Of a DNA stretch of 64,000 nt, positions 50,101 through 61,984 are shown one piece after another. Position numbers and translations under genes: made by a program. Numbering within the stretch: the first letter of the stretch is position 1; each line of letters starts with the position of its first letter. The notes under the pieces are model-generated. The model searched no databases and was not told the origin of the DNA. It was given only the letters and a program-made list of their open reading frames with translations. Source of the DNA: Moringa oleifera. Taxonomy: Eukaryota; Streptophyta; Magnoliopsida; Brassicales; Moringaceae. The stretch spans positions 4,278,001 through 4,342,000 of the forward strand of contig JAJFZO010000344.1 of the NCBI GenBank assembly GCA_021397835.1. The letters run 5' to 3'.

Positions 50101-53100
50101 TTTTTTATCCGAGAAGTATTAAATCATTATAACAAAAATATAATATACAAAGGGAGACACATATAAAGTATAAACACAAAACAAACAAGAACACATAAAT
50201 CCATTTCCAAAATTACTAGATAAATGAAGTTTAATGAATAAAAAATTATTAGAACTTACATAGATTACAATCACGTCTTGAGATATATCGAGAAAGATCT
50301 TATTATACAAAAGAATATATTGGCAGATATAGCATATCTAGCTAGTGACTATTTCAGTTTTTACTTAGAAAACCATGTTACTTATACTCTTCAATTTATC
50401 CTTAAGTATTTGTGTTGATAGGATATGAGACTGCCAAGATACAGCTGTTGAATATTCATATCTACAAATATAGATGACTCATCGATTTCTAGTGCGACCA
50501 CATTTCTAGACCAGAAACTAACATCCATAGCAACATCGCCACGGAATATCACCAGGTACACAACTTTATGAAAGAAAATTGAATTAACTACAATAACAAA
50601 ACCATGTTTGAAGCCATTTTTATTTTAAACTTTTTTGATATCCCATCAACTCAAATTAATTGAAAACACAAGGTTTCTATATGTGGAACAATATAATAAG
50701 CCAAGAATCATGTCGGAAACTAAAGCATCGCTCAGTTGGAACTAGTCTAATTTAGATGGGTTGCAACTACTAGTCATAAAAAAAACTGGATCCAGCTAGC
50801 AAGCAATTATAAATGGTAGACACTTTTGAAACATGTCACAATGTGAGCACAAATGTATTGTAGTCGACCTTAGTAAATTTTGTTTATAAAAATGGAGTCA
50901 CCACTAATCATTTTGGATGTGATTGTCACCTAATTAAATCCACACAATTTTAGTAAACACCAATCCAAACTTAAGTTATTAAAATAGTAGAATCGGTTTA
51001 CGAAAATCAAAACTGGGTTGGCGCGTAGTTGAGTGTAAGAAAGGTATGAGTATCCCACTACACCTATTTTGAGAAAGACTACAAATCTATATTATGTGTT
51101 GTAATATGCTATTTATAAGTGCTGGGAAACATGGGCATAAGGTGATAGTTTCACATCTTTTTGGAGATGACACCATAATCTTTTATAGGATAGAGTAAGA
51201 ACAATTGATCAACCTAAGAGGTATCTTGGTCCTCGACGCAGTTTCACGATTGAAAACAAATTGAGCAAGTTAACCTCAATTGGCTATAATGTGGATGGTA
51301 AGTAGTTGACGACCTTATGGGATGTAAAATGGGAGCACTTCCAATACAATACCTCGGCTTACCCCTTGGGGCTAAGTGTTTATTCACCATCGCATGGAAT
51401 GGTACTCTAGAAAGATTTGAAAGAAAGCTGTGGGATGGAAGCGTCAATGCTTGTGAAAGGGTAAAACACTTACTCTGATTAAAAGTAGTCTTTCAAACTT
51501 GCTGGTATATGTTTCCTATTCCTAAGGAATTTGCTTGTAAACTAAAGTTGTTGCAGCTGAGAATTTTATGTGGCAACATGGAATGGTAGTCTTGAAAGGT
51601 TTGAAAGAAAGCTGTGGGATGGAAGCGTCATTGCTTGTCAAAGGGTAGAACACCTACTCAGATTAAAAGTAGTCTTTCAAACTTGCTGGTATATGTTTCC
51701 TATTCCTAAGGAATTTGCCTGTAAACTAAAGTTGTTGCAGCTGAGAATTTTATGAGGCAACATGAGGGATATTTATAAATTTCACCTAGTAAGATAGAGG
51801 GTGGTGACTCGAACGGAAAAGGGCTAGGGATCAAACCACTATTATCCTTTAATAAAGCACTCATAGGTAAATGGCTAGATATGGAGTGGTTGATGGGGGA
51901 TTGATGACAAATAAGGGAGAATGAAGCATATGAGTCTCGTGTATGGATGGAGATCAGGAGAGGGTGGGAAGAGTTAGAGCTTTGGGTGAGGTTCAAGGAA
52001 AGGTCTGTAACTCTATCAAATTTTGGCATGATAGATGGTGTGGTGACAAGTCTCTTAGTGAAGAATACCCTGAATTGTATTCTACAGTGTGTGATAAAAA
52101 TGCTTTGATGTGTGAGAATGTGAGGGAGAATAGTAGAGGGACTTCATGGGTAGTTCAATTTAAAAGGAATGATCAAGACCAGGAAGTGAGGCAATTTGAA
52201 AAATTTCATGCAAAGATTTATCCAACAAAAGTGATATGAGCAAGGAAAATTAAGAGAATTGTAAACAAGTTTTCGTCAACAATGATAAGTTTATTGTCAA
52301 AGTCATTTTTTACGGTATTAAAACTGAAGTTGAAATACATTTTCCATGGAAATCTATTGGGAGAAAAAAAGTCCCTACTCAAGGGGCTTTTTTCGCTTGT
52401 GAGGTGTAGGAGAAGATTCTCACTATTGATAATCTAAAAAAGAGAGAAAAATTATGGTTAACCATGCGTTCTATGTAAAGAACGGAAGGAAAAGGGTGGT
52501 CACATTCTTCTATGGTGCAAACGGGCCAGACAGCTTTGGAAGAAAGCTATAGTGCTACACTAGCGGTGTCTTAAGCTATTTTGGGGCCCTATATCGAAAG
52601 AGTTGGTGGCATGAGCGGATTTGAGTGCAAATAAGAAAAGGAAGATTGTTAGAATGATGTGGCACGAGAGATATAAAAGAGCTCCTAAAGGATTTGAGAC
52701 ACCAATAGATACTACTATTAGATCGTTGGTTAAATACACTAAAAATATGGGTATTAGGTACTTCTGTTGTAAATGATAAGGATTTAACAGATTTTACGAA
52801 AATCCTAACCTTTCAAAACTAACTACATTCGTAAAGGATAGCACTCCCTTGGTGCCACGCAAATAATATATATATTATGTATGTATGAAGGTATGCTTGG
52901 GATCAAAAATAAAATGGTATAACTAAAAAAAATGAAAATAATATATATATTATGTATGTATGAAGGTATGCTCGGGATCAAAAATAAAATGGTATAACTA
53001 AAAAAATGAAAATAATAAACTAAAATCCAACGAAGGAACAAATAGTAATCATAATGGTGATTTCTCCAAAGCTCTGAAGTTGTTCAATCAATTTCTTTGC

Positions 53101-55227
53101 AATGAAAAAAATTTAAAAAACCAATCTGACACAAGCTTATAGAAACATCATTATACTCTAATAATTTTATGATTATTATTACTATTATTTTCTAGTGATG
53201 AATAAATCAAAAATTATTAGTAATGACAATTTTCTCATGTTATTCAAATGAATTCACAGAGACACAAAAAGATTTTTTTCCATAGTCATCATGATAACGA
53301 GGAACTTAGATTCATCTCATGAAATAAGAAAATCTTCAATGATGAAAGAAAATTGGTGATTAAATAGTAATAATCATCTTACTCCATATTCTTGAAGTGA
53401 AGAATGTTTCTCACTTTTTTCATAATGATGACTCAATTGAAGAAATTCTAGTAAAATTTAGAACAACAAAAAAATTAATAAATAAAATTAATAAATCTTT
53501 TATGATAGAGTTAAAGATATTAGTTATGGGTTCACATGTCGTTGAAATAAATTAATAGTTAGGATTAATTCTTATTTCTTTTTCAAATCCTCAAAAGATC
53601 AGCACTGAGCAGAGGATTTGAGTCCTTCTCTCCATACTTCTTAATAATAATAAGCTATCAATATTTTAATCAATATAAAAGAAACCTCTTTTGGGTAACT
53701 TATAGATTTGTCCTCATTCTCAAAATGGGTTCTGTGCAGTACTTATACTTTCCTCTATTTTAGTCACCTAAGTGTAACTTAGTGTTTAGTAAACTTGGAT
53801 AGATTTCATTCAATGACTACTCACATACAAATTGATTTGTGCCAACTCCAATTTTATGAACAAAATCAACCACACTGAAAAATCAAGATTTAGGGAGATA
53901 GGTTGCCCCATGTTGCGCACATGTTGCGGCAATAAATAAAGCCAAGAATTATAGGTAATAGGCAAAAAAACTACCTTGACTGTTGTAAGGACAAGATTGG
54001 CATGTTGAGCTTGCCATTCTGTAAGATCCTGCCTAACATTTGAGAATGTGGGAACATCAGACATTGGTGAATCATCTGCACATTGACATCTGACCCATCA
54101 GCTTGCTACACGTGGAGAAACATTCATAAAATAAGACCAAATTGTACGGTCATGCATATTCATGTACTCAGAACAAGAACCTACCACCACAGGTCCAAAA
54201 ATATGCTACACATATAATGTTATATCAAGCATTTAATCAGTAAAAATAATGAAATCTGAATAAAATCTGCACAAATAGCCACAACACTGCCAAATGATTA
54301 AAATCAGTACAGATAAGAAACATAAGTGACAAATTTAGAAACAGATGCCTAAACTCAATCACCAAAATTTGAACTTTAAAGCATCTAAACTTGCATCACT
54401 TCCAAGGATGTAGTGAATCAGACAACCATTTGGACAATTTATGAACTCTCCCGCTAAGATAACTCCCTTTTTGTACTTCTCTTTGCAAATTCAGAACATC
54501 AAACTTACTCATGTTACTAAATGATTCTCCTGAGAGAACTGAAAATAACAAAAACAACAAATTTAAAGCATTGATCATTAACTATTTTCCTAGAAAATTC
54601 AATACCATCCTCAACTAAAGACCTTTAGTTTGCCTCGATATAGTGTAACTTACTTTTGCTCTTCTCCAGTACCAAACTACAGAAGAAATCTTAAAATCAA
54701 AAAATCAATCTCCTGATGTGATCCTAAAGTTTCATTTCCGCATATTACATACTTCATTATCAAAGTCCGAGAATTTCTTTCCATTTCGCGCATCTTCTCA
54801 GCAATCAAAAGGTAATATATAAACAAAACGAACAAACAAAATTTAGATGAAATTTACCTTGCAAAGGAAAATCCTGAAAGGTACTCCTAGTTATCCCCGT
54901 CATGAACTCCCTCAACTCTTCGGTGATGCCAAAACACTCCAGATCCTTCTCCTGAGGCTTCACCATAAGCTCCGTCGGGGCGAGCCCCTCTGCGAGCGAC
55001 TTGATCTGCTCGGCTCGCTTAGTGGCTTCCGCACGGATCCGATCGGCTTGCCTCGACGCCTCGGCTGCGATTTCCTTTGACCGCTTCGCCGTCTCCGATA
55101 CGATGTCGGAGAGCCTCGAGGAGCCGATGGTTAGCTCCAAGGAGCGCTTAGCCGTTTCCTTGGTCAGATCCTGCGAACGCTTAGCCGCTTCCTCAGCAAA
55201 GCTTCGGGCTTTGTTCCATATGTCCAT
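44179..55227 (-). CDS. BSD-domain protein, SYAP1-like (6 coding exons, 285 residues)
   Basis: Plant member of the BSD-domain family related to animal synapse-associated protein 1; biochemical role unsettled. Exons on the - strand: 55,227-54,858; 54,075-53,975; 46,140-46,043; 45,756-45,551; 44,955-44,897; 44,202-44,179; all phases agree. The start MDIWNKARSFAEEAAKRSQD is chosen because the frame upstream (to 55,275) has no earlier ATG. Residues about 10-80 are an alanine/lysine/glutamate helix with repeated AKRS words. The BSD domain is about residues 138-192: LTEWQAQHANLVLTTVKEIA, KLRYELCPRVMRERKFWRIY, with the family's FW pair, then FILVNNHIAPYEKRYMEEL. The tail is acidic (DSDD, then a run of aspartates, then DSSDDEKERL). 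The second coding intron (46,141-53,974) is 7.8 kb and full of mobile DNA, yet both flanking splice sites look normal. Confidence 0.9.
45911..45937. repeat. (TA)n microsatellite in a BSD-gene intron
   Basis: A run of alternating TA lies in the intron between coding exons 3 and 4. Confidence 0.85.
46350..47725 (+). repeat. Left inverted arm
   Basis: It contains a 14-bp perfect palindrome gtccgcatgcggac at 47,032-47,045 among several ggtccgca words, a TATA-like tttataaatagccc near 47,360, and a CT-rich stretch after it that looks like a transcription start facing the loop. Confidence 0.7.
48585..49923 (-). repeat. Right inverted arm
   Basis: Reverse-complement counterpart of the left arm. It has the matching TATA-like box tttatatatagcc (about 48,937-48,949 on the - strand) facing the loop, ggtccgca words near 49,210-49,230, and a (GT)n run near 49,279-49,293. 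Confidence 0.7.
49924..51118. other. Intronic sequence, no identity
   Basis: Lies inside the 7.8-kb BSD intron. No repeat or coding similarity was recognised. Confidence 0.5.
51119..52800 (+). mobile_element. Decayed LINE (L1-type) 3' portion
   Basis: Reverse transcriptase C-terminal and downstream blocks, on the + strand, in several frames: SHLFGDDTIIFYR (the F/YxDD catalytic relic), then LPLGAK, RFERKLWDGS, FPIPKEFACKLKLLQLRIL, KGLGIKPLLSFNKALIGKWL, then IKFWHDRWCGDKSLSEEYPE, and a zinc-finger-RVT-like VPTQGAFFACEV with ILTIDNLKKR. The 5' half is absent, as is common for LINEs. Many stops; dead. It sits antisense to the BSD gene within its intron. Confidence 0.8.
51393..51760 (+). repeat. 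About 185-bp tandem duplication within the LINE
   Basis: The unit starting catggaatggta occurs at 51,393-51,577 and 51,578-51,760 with only a few differences. The two copies are much more alike than the ageing of the element would suggest, so the duplication is more recent than the insertion. Confidence 0.85.
52861..53009. repeat. 75-bp tandem duplication
   Basis: Units starting aaataatatatatattatgt lie at 52,861-52,935 and 52,936-53,009, nearly identical (gcttgg versus gctcgg). Confidence 0.85.
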
Positions 55228-55440
55228 CCCGATTGCGTCCTCTCCAATTCCCCTATCTCTCCCTCTCTCACTCACTCAATCAATCACTCGCTTCAACTTT
55301 TTCGCTATCAGTGGTTTTGTGTTTGGCTTCGTCGAATGTTGATAGACTGATCGATGATGACGAGAAGAAAATGTGAGGTTTTGCTTCAGTGAAGTGAAGG
55401 CCCAGAAATGTAAGCTGTCCAGGTCAACCGAGCGAATTCA
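55228..55440 (-). promoter_or_regulatory. Leader and proximal promoter of the BSD-domain gene
   Basis: This GC-normal stretch just upstream of the start codon contains a (GA)/(GTGA) run at about 55,260-55,275. No clear TATA box. Confidence 0.35.
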
Positions 55441-55672
55441 GCTTGGTGCTTGGACCAAATTGAAACTGTCCAACAATCTTTTTAATAATCATAATTAAAT
55501 AATAATAATATTAATATTAAAAAATTATTGTTATTAATAATATTATTGTTAACAATAATTTTATTTTTAGCTTTTTGGATAATTCTTGAGTTACCTAATA
55601 GTCTATGAAGCATACAATTCATTTATTTTCTAATTTTTATACATTTTAATTTTGTGCATAATAAATAAATAA

Positions 55673-55677
<5 letters not shown>

Positions 55678-55710
<33 letters not shown>
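55678..55710. repeat. (TA)n microsatellite
   Basis: An alternating TA run directly abuts the 3' side of a small open frame on the - strand (55,839 downwards). Confidence 0.85.
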
Positions 55711-55713
<3 letters not shown>

Positions 55714-55839
55714 CCCGATTGGGAGGGGTCCAACACCAGGGCCAATTCCATGGGCAGCCCCATCAGCTCCGCAAGCCGTCCTTGCATGAAAGCTTGGAAC
55801 AATAGATGACAATGAGAGCATTAGCACAAGACAGACCAT
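55711..55839 (-). pseudogene. Possible small secreted-peptide fragment
   Basis: On the - strand, ATG at 55,839 begins a hydrophobic signal-like start MVCLVLMLSLSSIVPSFHA, followed by RTACGADGAAHGIGPGVGPL and PIGE. The frame then runs into a (TA)n tract, so any natural C-terminus is lost or the real gene ends by splicing. The composition (signal peptide, then small Gly/Ala/Pro-rich segment) is that of a small apoplastic protein, but no family was recognised. It is an isolated GC-richer patch in A/T-rich spacer. Confidence 0.3.
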
Positions 55840-56880
55840 CTTTCAGGTATTACCAAACCACTAATTTGAGGTTAAAAAATAGTAAAATTCATCTTCAATT
55901 TGATAACTATAATAAAACATCAAATTTAGTGTTTAGTGCATTTAGCTGCACTGAATTTTTTTATTATTTTTTAAAAAGTTATAATTTGTTTAATTTTTAT
56001 AAATAATTAAATATATAAATTATATTATAAAACAAAATTATATTTTTAAAAATACCTCATAAAAAATTCAAAATAAATTAGTATTTTCATGTATAATTTA
56101 ATTTATTTAATATTATTGAAATAATATTTATAATATTAATTTAATATAAATTAATTAATATTAAAATATTCTAAAAATATTTTTTAATATCAAAATAATA
56201 TTAAATTTAGTGTTTAGTGTTTAAAATGGTCTAAGAAAACTATCTTAACATGATTGAAAGGATATGAAAAAGATAAGACGAGAGGAAAGTATCAACATAT
56301 GCAACAAGAAACACCTAACAATTGGAGCTTGACAAGAGTTGATAGGAAACCTAACAGTTGTAATTGAGAAAGATCAATATGAAGGAGAATGTAAAAGGAG
56401 GAAATTGAAAAGAAAATAAAAAAAATGAGGAAAAGTCACTAAGGCTTCGTTTGATGCGCATGAAACGAAGCCATGATAGGGTTGGATTATTCATTGGGAT
56501 GGAATTATATTGAATTGGATTGAATTGGATTAGGATTATATATAATACTATAATGTGTTTAATGTAACATAAGATATGATTAATAGTAATTCTAATTTAT
56601 GTTTATAATACTTTAAAATAATAATTAATAAAATATAATTAATATATTAACATAATGATGATTAAAAAAATTTTAAATTTATTTATATTAAATAATTTTT
56701 TCTAATTTTTTAATAAATTTAAATAAAATTAATAGTATTTTTAGACAAACCAATAAGACACTTAGAAGAATTTTAGAACAAAGAAGGAGATGACCACTAT
56801 GATTTTTAATCCCTATTTCTTGATGTGATACTAAATAATTTCAATTTTGAACTAACGAGAATTCTAAAAATTGAGCCATA
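55840..56880. other. A/T-rich spacer with a 30-bp near-palindrome
   Basis: No gene. At 56,443-56,472 the words ggcttcgttt and aaacgaagcc face each other around gatgcgcatg, giving a nearly perfect 30-bp palindrome. Confidence 0.6.
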
Positions 56881-56884
56881 CTTG

Positions 56885-59170
56885 GGGATCGAAGACCTAA
56901 AGATCACTTTGACAAATATAAAAGCATGATACTAGTATATAATGCGTCAAATGTCACCTTATGCAAAGTTTTTTTGACCATGCTATATAAACTTGATTGT
57001 AAATGGTATGTTTCACTTCATCTAGGGTGTATAATGAGCTTTTACAAATCTTGTAATTATTTCTAAGACATTTTATTAGCAATAAAAAAAGTAAATGATA
57101 CCTCTACCATTTAATGACAATATAATAGATGTTAGACGAATTATTGTGAAACTCTGTTAAGATTTAAACGTTAAGCATTCCAAATGGATCAGCTATAAAA
57201 CTCAACATCAATGTTTATAATTATGGAAAAACTGCATGAGGGGTCGTTCTTCGAATCAATATGCACGAAACTCATTCAAAGCATGGCTGAGCTGCTGATC
57301 ATGACAGAGAAATATGTTCGAAATGAGTAGAATAGCAAAAAAATAAAAAATAAATAAAAAGAATGGATAGGAGGTAATAACTTAGAAGAAAGTTAAAGAC
57401 AAATGACTAAGGATGACTTGTGAAATTTTGAGGAAAGCTAGTGTTGATTGAGGACATAAAATAAAGCATTGGTGAATCGATAAGTTTTTACCCCATTCAA
57501 TACTTCTTAGATATAAGTCATGACGGTGATTCAGAGTGAAAGATTCTTAAAGTACCCTAAAAGGATGGTCACACCTACAGCATTGTGAGAGTGTCTCAGT
57601 ATTATCACCACCATTAGGAGATCAAATATGGTACAAAGGTATGCATGGTACTTTACAAAGAAATAAAGTACTTAATTTAAGAGGGATACATTGAAATAAT
57701 ACGTGAGGAGAATGATAAACTTAAATCAAACTCTCGCCAAAACAAATGTAGGTGATACAAGCAAAATTTATGGTAGAGCCTCTAACTTTAAATGAGTCCC
57801 CATTTGTCCCTTTGGATGAAATAGTGGAAGTTATCATCGAGTAAGCAACCATAAATATGTAGAGTCATCCTTAAAAAAGCCTTATTCTTATACATCTTGA
57901 ACTCTAAGGATAAGACCCAATGGTGAGATGACTGCCTCATTAGATAAGGATTTGAAAGGGATTTAAATTACGCACATGATGATGCTTTGGTTATTAGCCT
58001 AATAATTGCATATTTTGAGATGCACAAGATGTTAATTGACAATTAGAGCTCTACCAATGGTTGTATGAACCGATCTTTGTTAAAATAAAACTTTGTAATG
58101 AACCTAGGAAGTTTGAGGGAAAAGCAATGTCAGATGAAGGAATTATTTTGCTTCCTTTACTCACGAGAAAGACTTCGAAGCAAGCGATGATTAAGTTTTT
58201 GGTGGTCAAAATGCTATTAGGTTACAATAAACTTTTAAGTCGTTCATGTTTAAACATTCTCTAAACCATAGTCTCCAATTATCATTTCTTGACATGGCTC
58301 CCACCACCCAAAGGTGTTAGAAAAATAAAGGGCAACCAATAACTCGTAAAGAAATGTTTTCTTATTAGTATTACTTAGTAAAACTCGAGGAAAAAAGAAA
58401 TGTGTCTCATTAATGAAGTAGATCTTAGGGATGAGCCCATAATATGCTTAAATGAAGCTATATTAGCCCTAAAAAAGACACTAAAAATTGGTACTTCATT
58501 CCCTAGAAAGTTTAAAGAAAGGTCAGTGACATTTTTGAAAGATAACTCCAATGTTTTTACATGGTTTATAGTAAACATACCAAAAATCAATCTAGATATA
58601 ACCACACTTAATTTAAACATGATCCCCAAATACAGATTAGTATGATAAAAAAAAAAAGAAGAATTTTACTATAAAAAGGTAAAAGGCTATAAAAGCATAA
58701 ATGTGAAGGCTATTGGAAGTAGATTTCCTAAGATAGGTCAAGTACTTAGAATAATTGTCCAATGTCATTTTAGTTAAGAAATCCACTAGAAAATGACAAA
58801 TGCATGTGGACTTCATTGACCACACCTGAGCTTGCCCAAAGGCCTATAATTCCCAAGAATTTACTAGCTATTAAGCAATACGACTGGATTCAAAGTGTTA
58901 AGTTTTATAGACGCATTCTCAGGCTATAATCAAATCAAGATGAACATAAAAAATAAATAGTTACCTCTTTTATTATTAAGGTAGGAACATTTTGTTTCAG
59001 GATGATATCCTTTGAGTTAAAGAATGTAAGGGTCACTTATCAATGATTGATTTTAGTGGTGTTTTAAGACCAAAATAGAAAAGATGTAGAAGCATACATT
59101 GATGATATGATAGTTATCACAACAAGTTTTGACTTGATCGAATCCTCGAAACGATTTGAAAAATGCTTTT
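56885..59170 (+). mobile_element. Decayed Tat-type Ty3/gypsy element
   Basis: Gag relic at about 56,885-57,320 (KDHFDKYKSMILVYNASN, LDCKWYVSLHLG, SFFESICTKLIQSMAELLIM). Protease-to-RT link at about 58,060-58,320 (FLVVKMLLGYNKLLSRSCLN). RT start at about 58,390-58,650 (LKIGTSFPRKFKERSVTFLK, DNSNVFTWFIVNIPKINLD). RT core to about 59,120 (LSFIDAFSGYNQIKMNIKNK and the catalytic relic YIDDM). This order and these motifs fit the Tat/Ogre branch. No LTRs recognised; many stops. Confidence 0.75.
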
Positions 59171-59878
59171 GTATGATTTTATTTTAGATGAATAAAAATA
59201 AAAAATAAAATAAAGAGAGTCCTCATCAATCTTTTTTATAGTATGATTGAAACATCAAAACTCATTTATTTTTGAAAATTACTTTTTAGATTAAGAATAA
59301 ATATAAATAACGCAATATTGACCTTTTAAAATTTAAAATACGGGTTTGAAAGTCAATTAGGAATGGGGAAGGGTCAGCACCACAATAATGTCCAAAGATC
59401 AATACCAATTAATCATAGTTATTTCTTGGTTTTAATATTTACTTGATTGTTAAAATTTATTCTCAAATAAATATGTATCAAAAGAAATTTAGATGTGCAT
59501 GAAAAGAAAACGAACAAAATTTTAATTTTTTAAAATATAAAGATTTAACTCTTATTTCACCTTTAATTCTCAAAAATAATTTTTATGATAGATAATATAA
59601 AGGTCTTAATCTTGTTCAATCTTTAACACGCAAAACATTTTTTTATGACTCATACAAATACAATAACATGTCACTATTAAACTAAAATGTAAAACAACAT
59701 TACATTAAAATATATAAAAAATATTTTGATATCTCATAACTTTAGCAAAAGCAAAGTATTGATATTTAATATTTAAATTTAAACTTAAACTTAAACTCAA
59801 ATATCATATTCCATCAATTGGGAATAACAAATAAATTTAAAGCCACGCAAATATTTTTTTTTTTGGAAGCATTTTAGA

Positions 59879-61230
59879 GAATATGAAGATTTCTCCCTTA
59901 AAATTTTTTTATTATCTCAAAAATAAGTTTTTTTTAAAAAATAATAATAAGGGTAAAAGTTATATAAAACTTTAATGTTTATCGTACATTACAAATCAAA
60001 CTCTCATATTTAAAAAGTGATAAATCGAATATCGGTCTATCAATTTAGTTCGAATTAGTTCTTAACTCAAATCATTATGAAAAATTAAGAAGTGATATTT
60101 TTGTTATTAAAATACCTCAAAAATAACTTAAATAAATCTTTCATACCATTTTGGATCCATCATTCAAATTTCAATAATTTTTTAATATAAAATCTATTTT
60201 ATGTAAACTTTTTTAAATTTTGATGGTATAAATTTTAAAAACATATATTTTTTATACTCAAAAAACTATAAATTTTTTTGTGATGGTAGCTTGATTATTT
60301 TTTTTTTACATCAATGAAAACATTTCAAGTCGAAATTCGTTATATAAGATCTTTAATTTCAATATTTTTATTTTTTATTTTTTAAAAAAATATTTAATTT
60401 AATTTAAATTAATAAATCATGGTTCGATTTTGTCACTTTTTAAACATTAAAATTTAATTTGTAATCTTAGATAAATATCATAGTTTTATGTAACCTTTAC
60501 CGTAATAATAATTTATACTAACAATATAAAAATTTCTCTCTTAAAATTGTTTTTATACTCTTAAGGACTTAAAAATATATACTTGTTTTATTTTTTTAAA
60601 ATAATCTTTGTAATAGAAAGTATGAAAAATTGTCTTTTGAGATTTTTTCATATTTTTAAAATATATATTTTAAAATAATTTTTATAAAAATATAAAAATC
60701 TCTCTTGAAATTTTTTTGTACTGTTAAAATTTAAAATTTATTTTTAATTTTAAAAATAATTTTATATTAAAAAATATAAAAACTTATCTCTTTTGCTTCT
60801 CAAAAACTTAAAACATGTTTTTTATATATTATTTCAAAAAAATAATTTCATTTTAGAATGCCTAAAAACTTTTTGTGAGATTTTTTTTTCATATTTTTCA
60901 CAAACTTGAAACATATATATTTGTTTAAAAATAATTTTTATATTAAAAAATATAAAAACCTTTCTCTTTAAACTTTTTTTTTACTTTTCAAAAATATAAA
61001 ATATATATCTTTATTTTTATTAAAAATAATATTTATATTAAAGAGTATAAAAATGTTTCTTTTGAGATTTTTTTATATTTATCAAAATTTTAAAATATAC
61101 ATTTTTATTTTTTTAAAAGTAAATTTCATCTTAAAAATATGAAAATCTATTTTTTAAAATTTTTTATATCCTTAAGAACTTAAAATGTTTTTTATTTTTA
61201 AAAATTTTAAAAAATTAAAATAATATTAGA
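59879..61230 (+). repeat. Degenerate minisatellite, about nine units of 70-95 bp
   Basis: Each unit contains, in order, a word like atataaaaatttctctctt, then a T-run ending ttatactttt or tcatattttt, then acttaaaatatatat, then ttaaaaataattttta. Unit starts by eye: about 59,879, 60,526, 60,622, 60,690, 60,770, 60,858, 60,946, 61,040 and 61,133. A foldback element (59,951-60,502) interrupts the first unit. Confidence 0.6.
59951..60502. mobile_element. Foldback repeat family 1, copy D, with 9-bp target duplication
   Basis: The element starts GGGTAAAAGTTATATAAAAC; its end reads as reverse complement CGGTAAAGGTTACATAAAAC (17 of 20 identical), and the inverted match continues for about 100 bases. 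It is flanked on both sides by taataataa (59,942-59,950 and 60,503-60,511). A 9-bp duplication is typical of Mutator-superfamily elements (established); assignment of this family to Mutator is inference. No coding capacity. Confidence 0.75.
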
Positions 61231-61369
61231 GCGATTCCATTATTTTTGAAAATATAAATAAAACTAAATAAATCAATAAAAAATTAAAAAAAAACTCAAT
61301 TTATCAAATAATTTCACATCATTATCAATCTTTGTTATTTTTTTAATAATTCTAATAGACCAAAGTCAT

Positions 61370-61660
61370 CCCTTCTCATTCTCCTATCTTTTCTTTCTTT
61401 TTTGCTTTTTCTCTTCCTTAAACAAGCAAATACCCATTTATGCTATGCTCTTTTCTTTCATTTTTTTTTTTCCTCTCTTCCTTTCATCACTACCTTTCTC
61501 CCTTCCTTATTTTTTTTCTTTCGTTTATTATTTTTCTTTTGTTTATTTTTCCTTTTCTATCTCTTCTTTTTCTTTTTTTTTTCTATTCATTTCATCCCTA
61601 TACAAACGAACATCTACCTTATTCCTAGCCATCTTCCTTTTTTTCTTCCTTTTTTTATAT
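61370..61660 (+). repeat. Pyrimidine-rich low-complexity tract
   Basis: Nearly all bases are C or T over about 290 bases, broken by short mixed words. Long open frames here (rich in Phe/Ser/Leu) are artefacts of composition. Confidence 0.7.
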
Positions 61661-61984
61661 ACTAAACCTCAAACATACCATATTACATTGCATGATTTTT
61701 TAAATTCTTTTTTATATATTATTTTCAAACACTACTTAGCTTATTTTACATTATATTTTATATACTCAATATAAAAATATAAAATGGTATTTACGTCTTA
61801 AGTAAAGAGTATAAAATTATTAACGTGATATATGAATTGACGTTAAAAAGAACATGCAAAATAAATGAAAATATCAAAATCAAGAAGTTGAGTGTGTATA
61901 TATATATGTGCAAATGAATAATAAAAAATAATAATAAATAAATAAGTGTTTAGAAGAATAAAGACAACCTTTCTTTTAAGTGAA

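Noticed and set aside
55228..55275. N-terminal extension of the BSD protein to 55,275
   Set aside because: The first codon there is GTG, not ATG; the first in-frame ATG is at 55,227 and gives the family-like start MDIWNKARSF.
61402..61774. Overlapping Phe/Leu/Ser-rich frames
   Set aside because: Artefacts of the pyrimidine tract.
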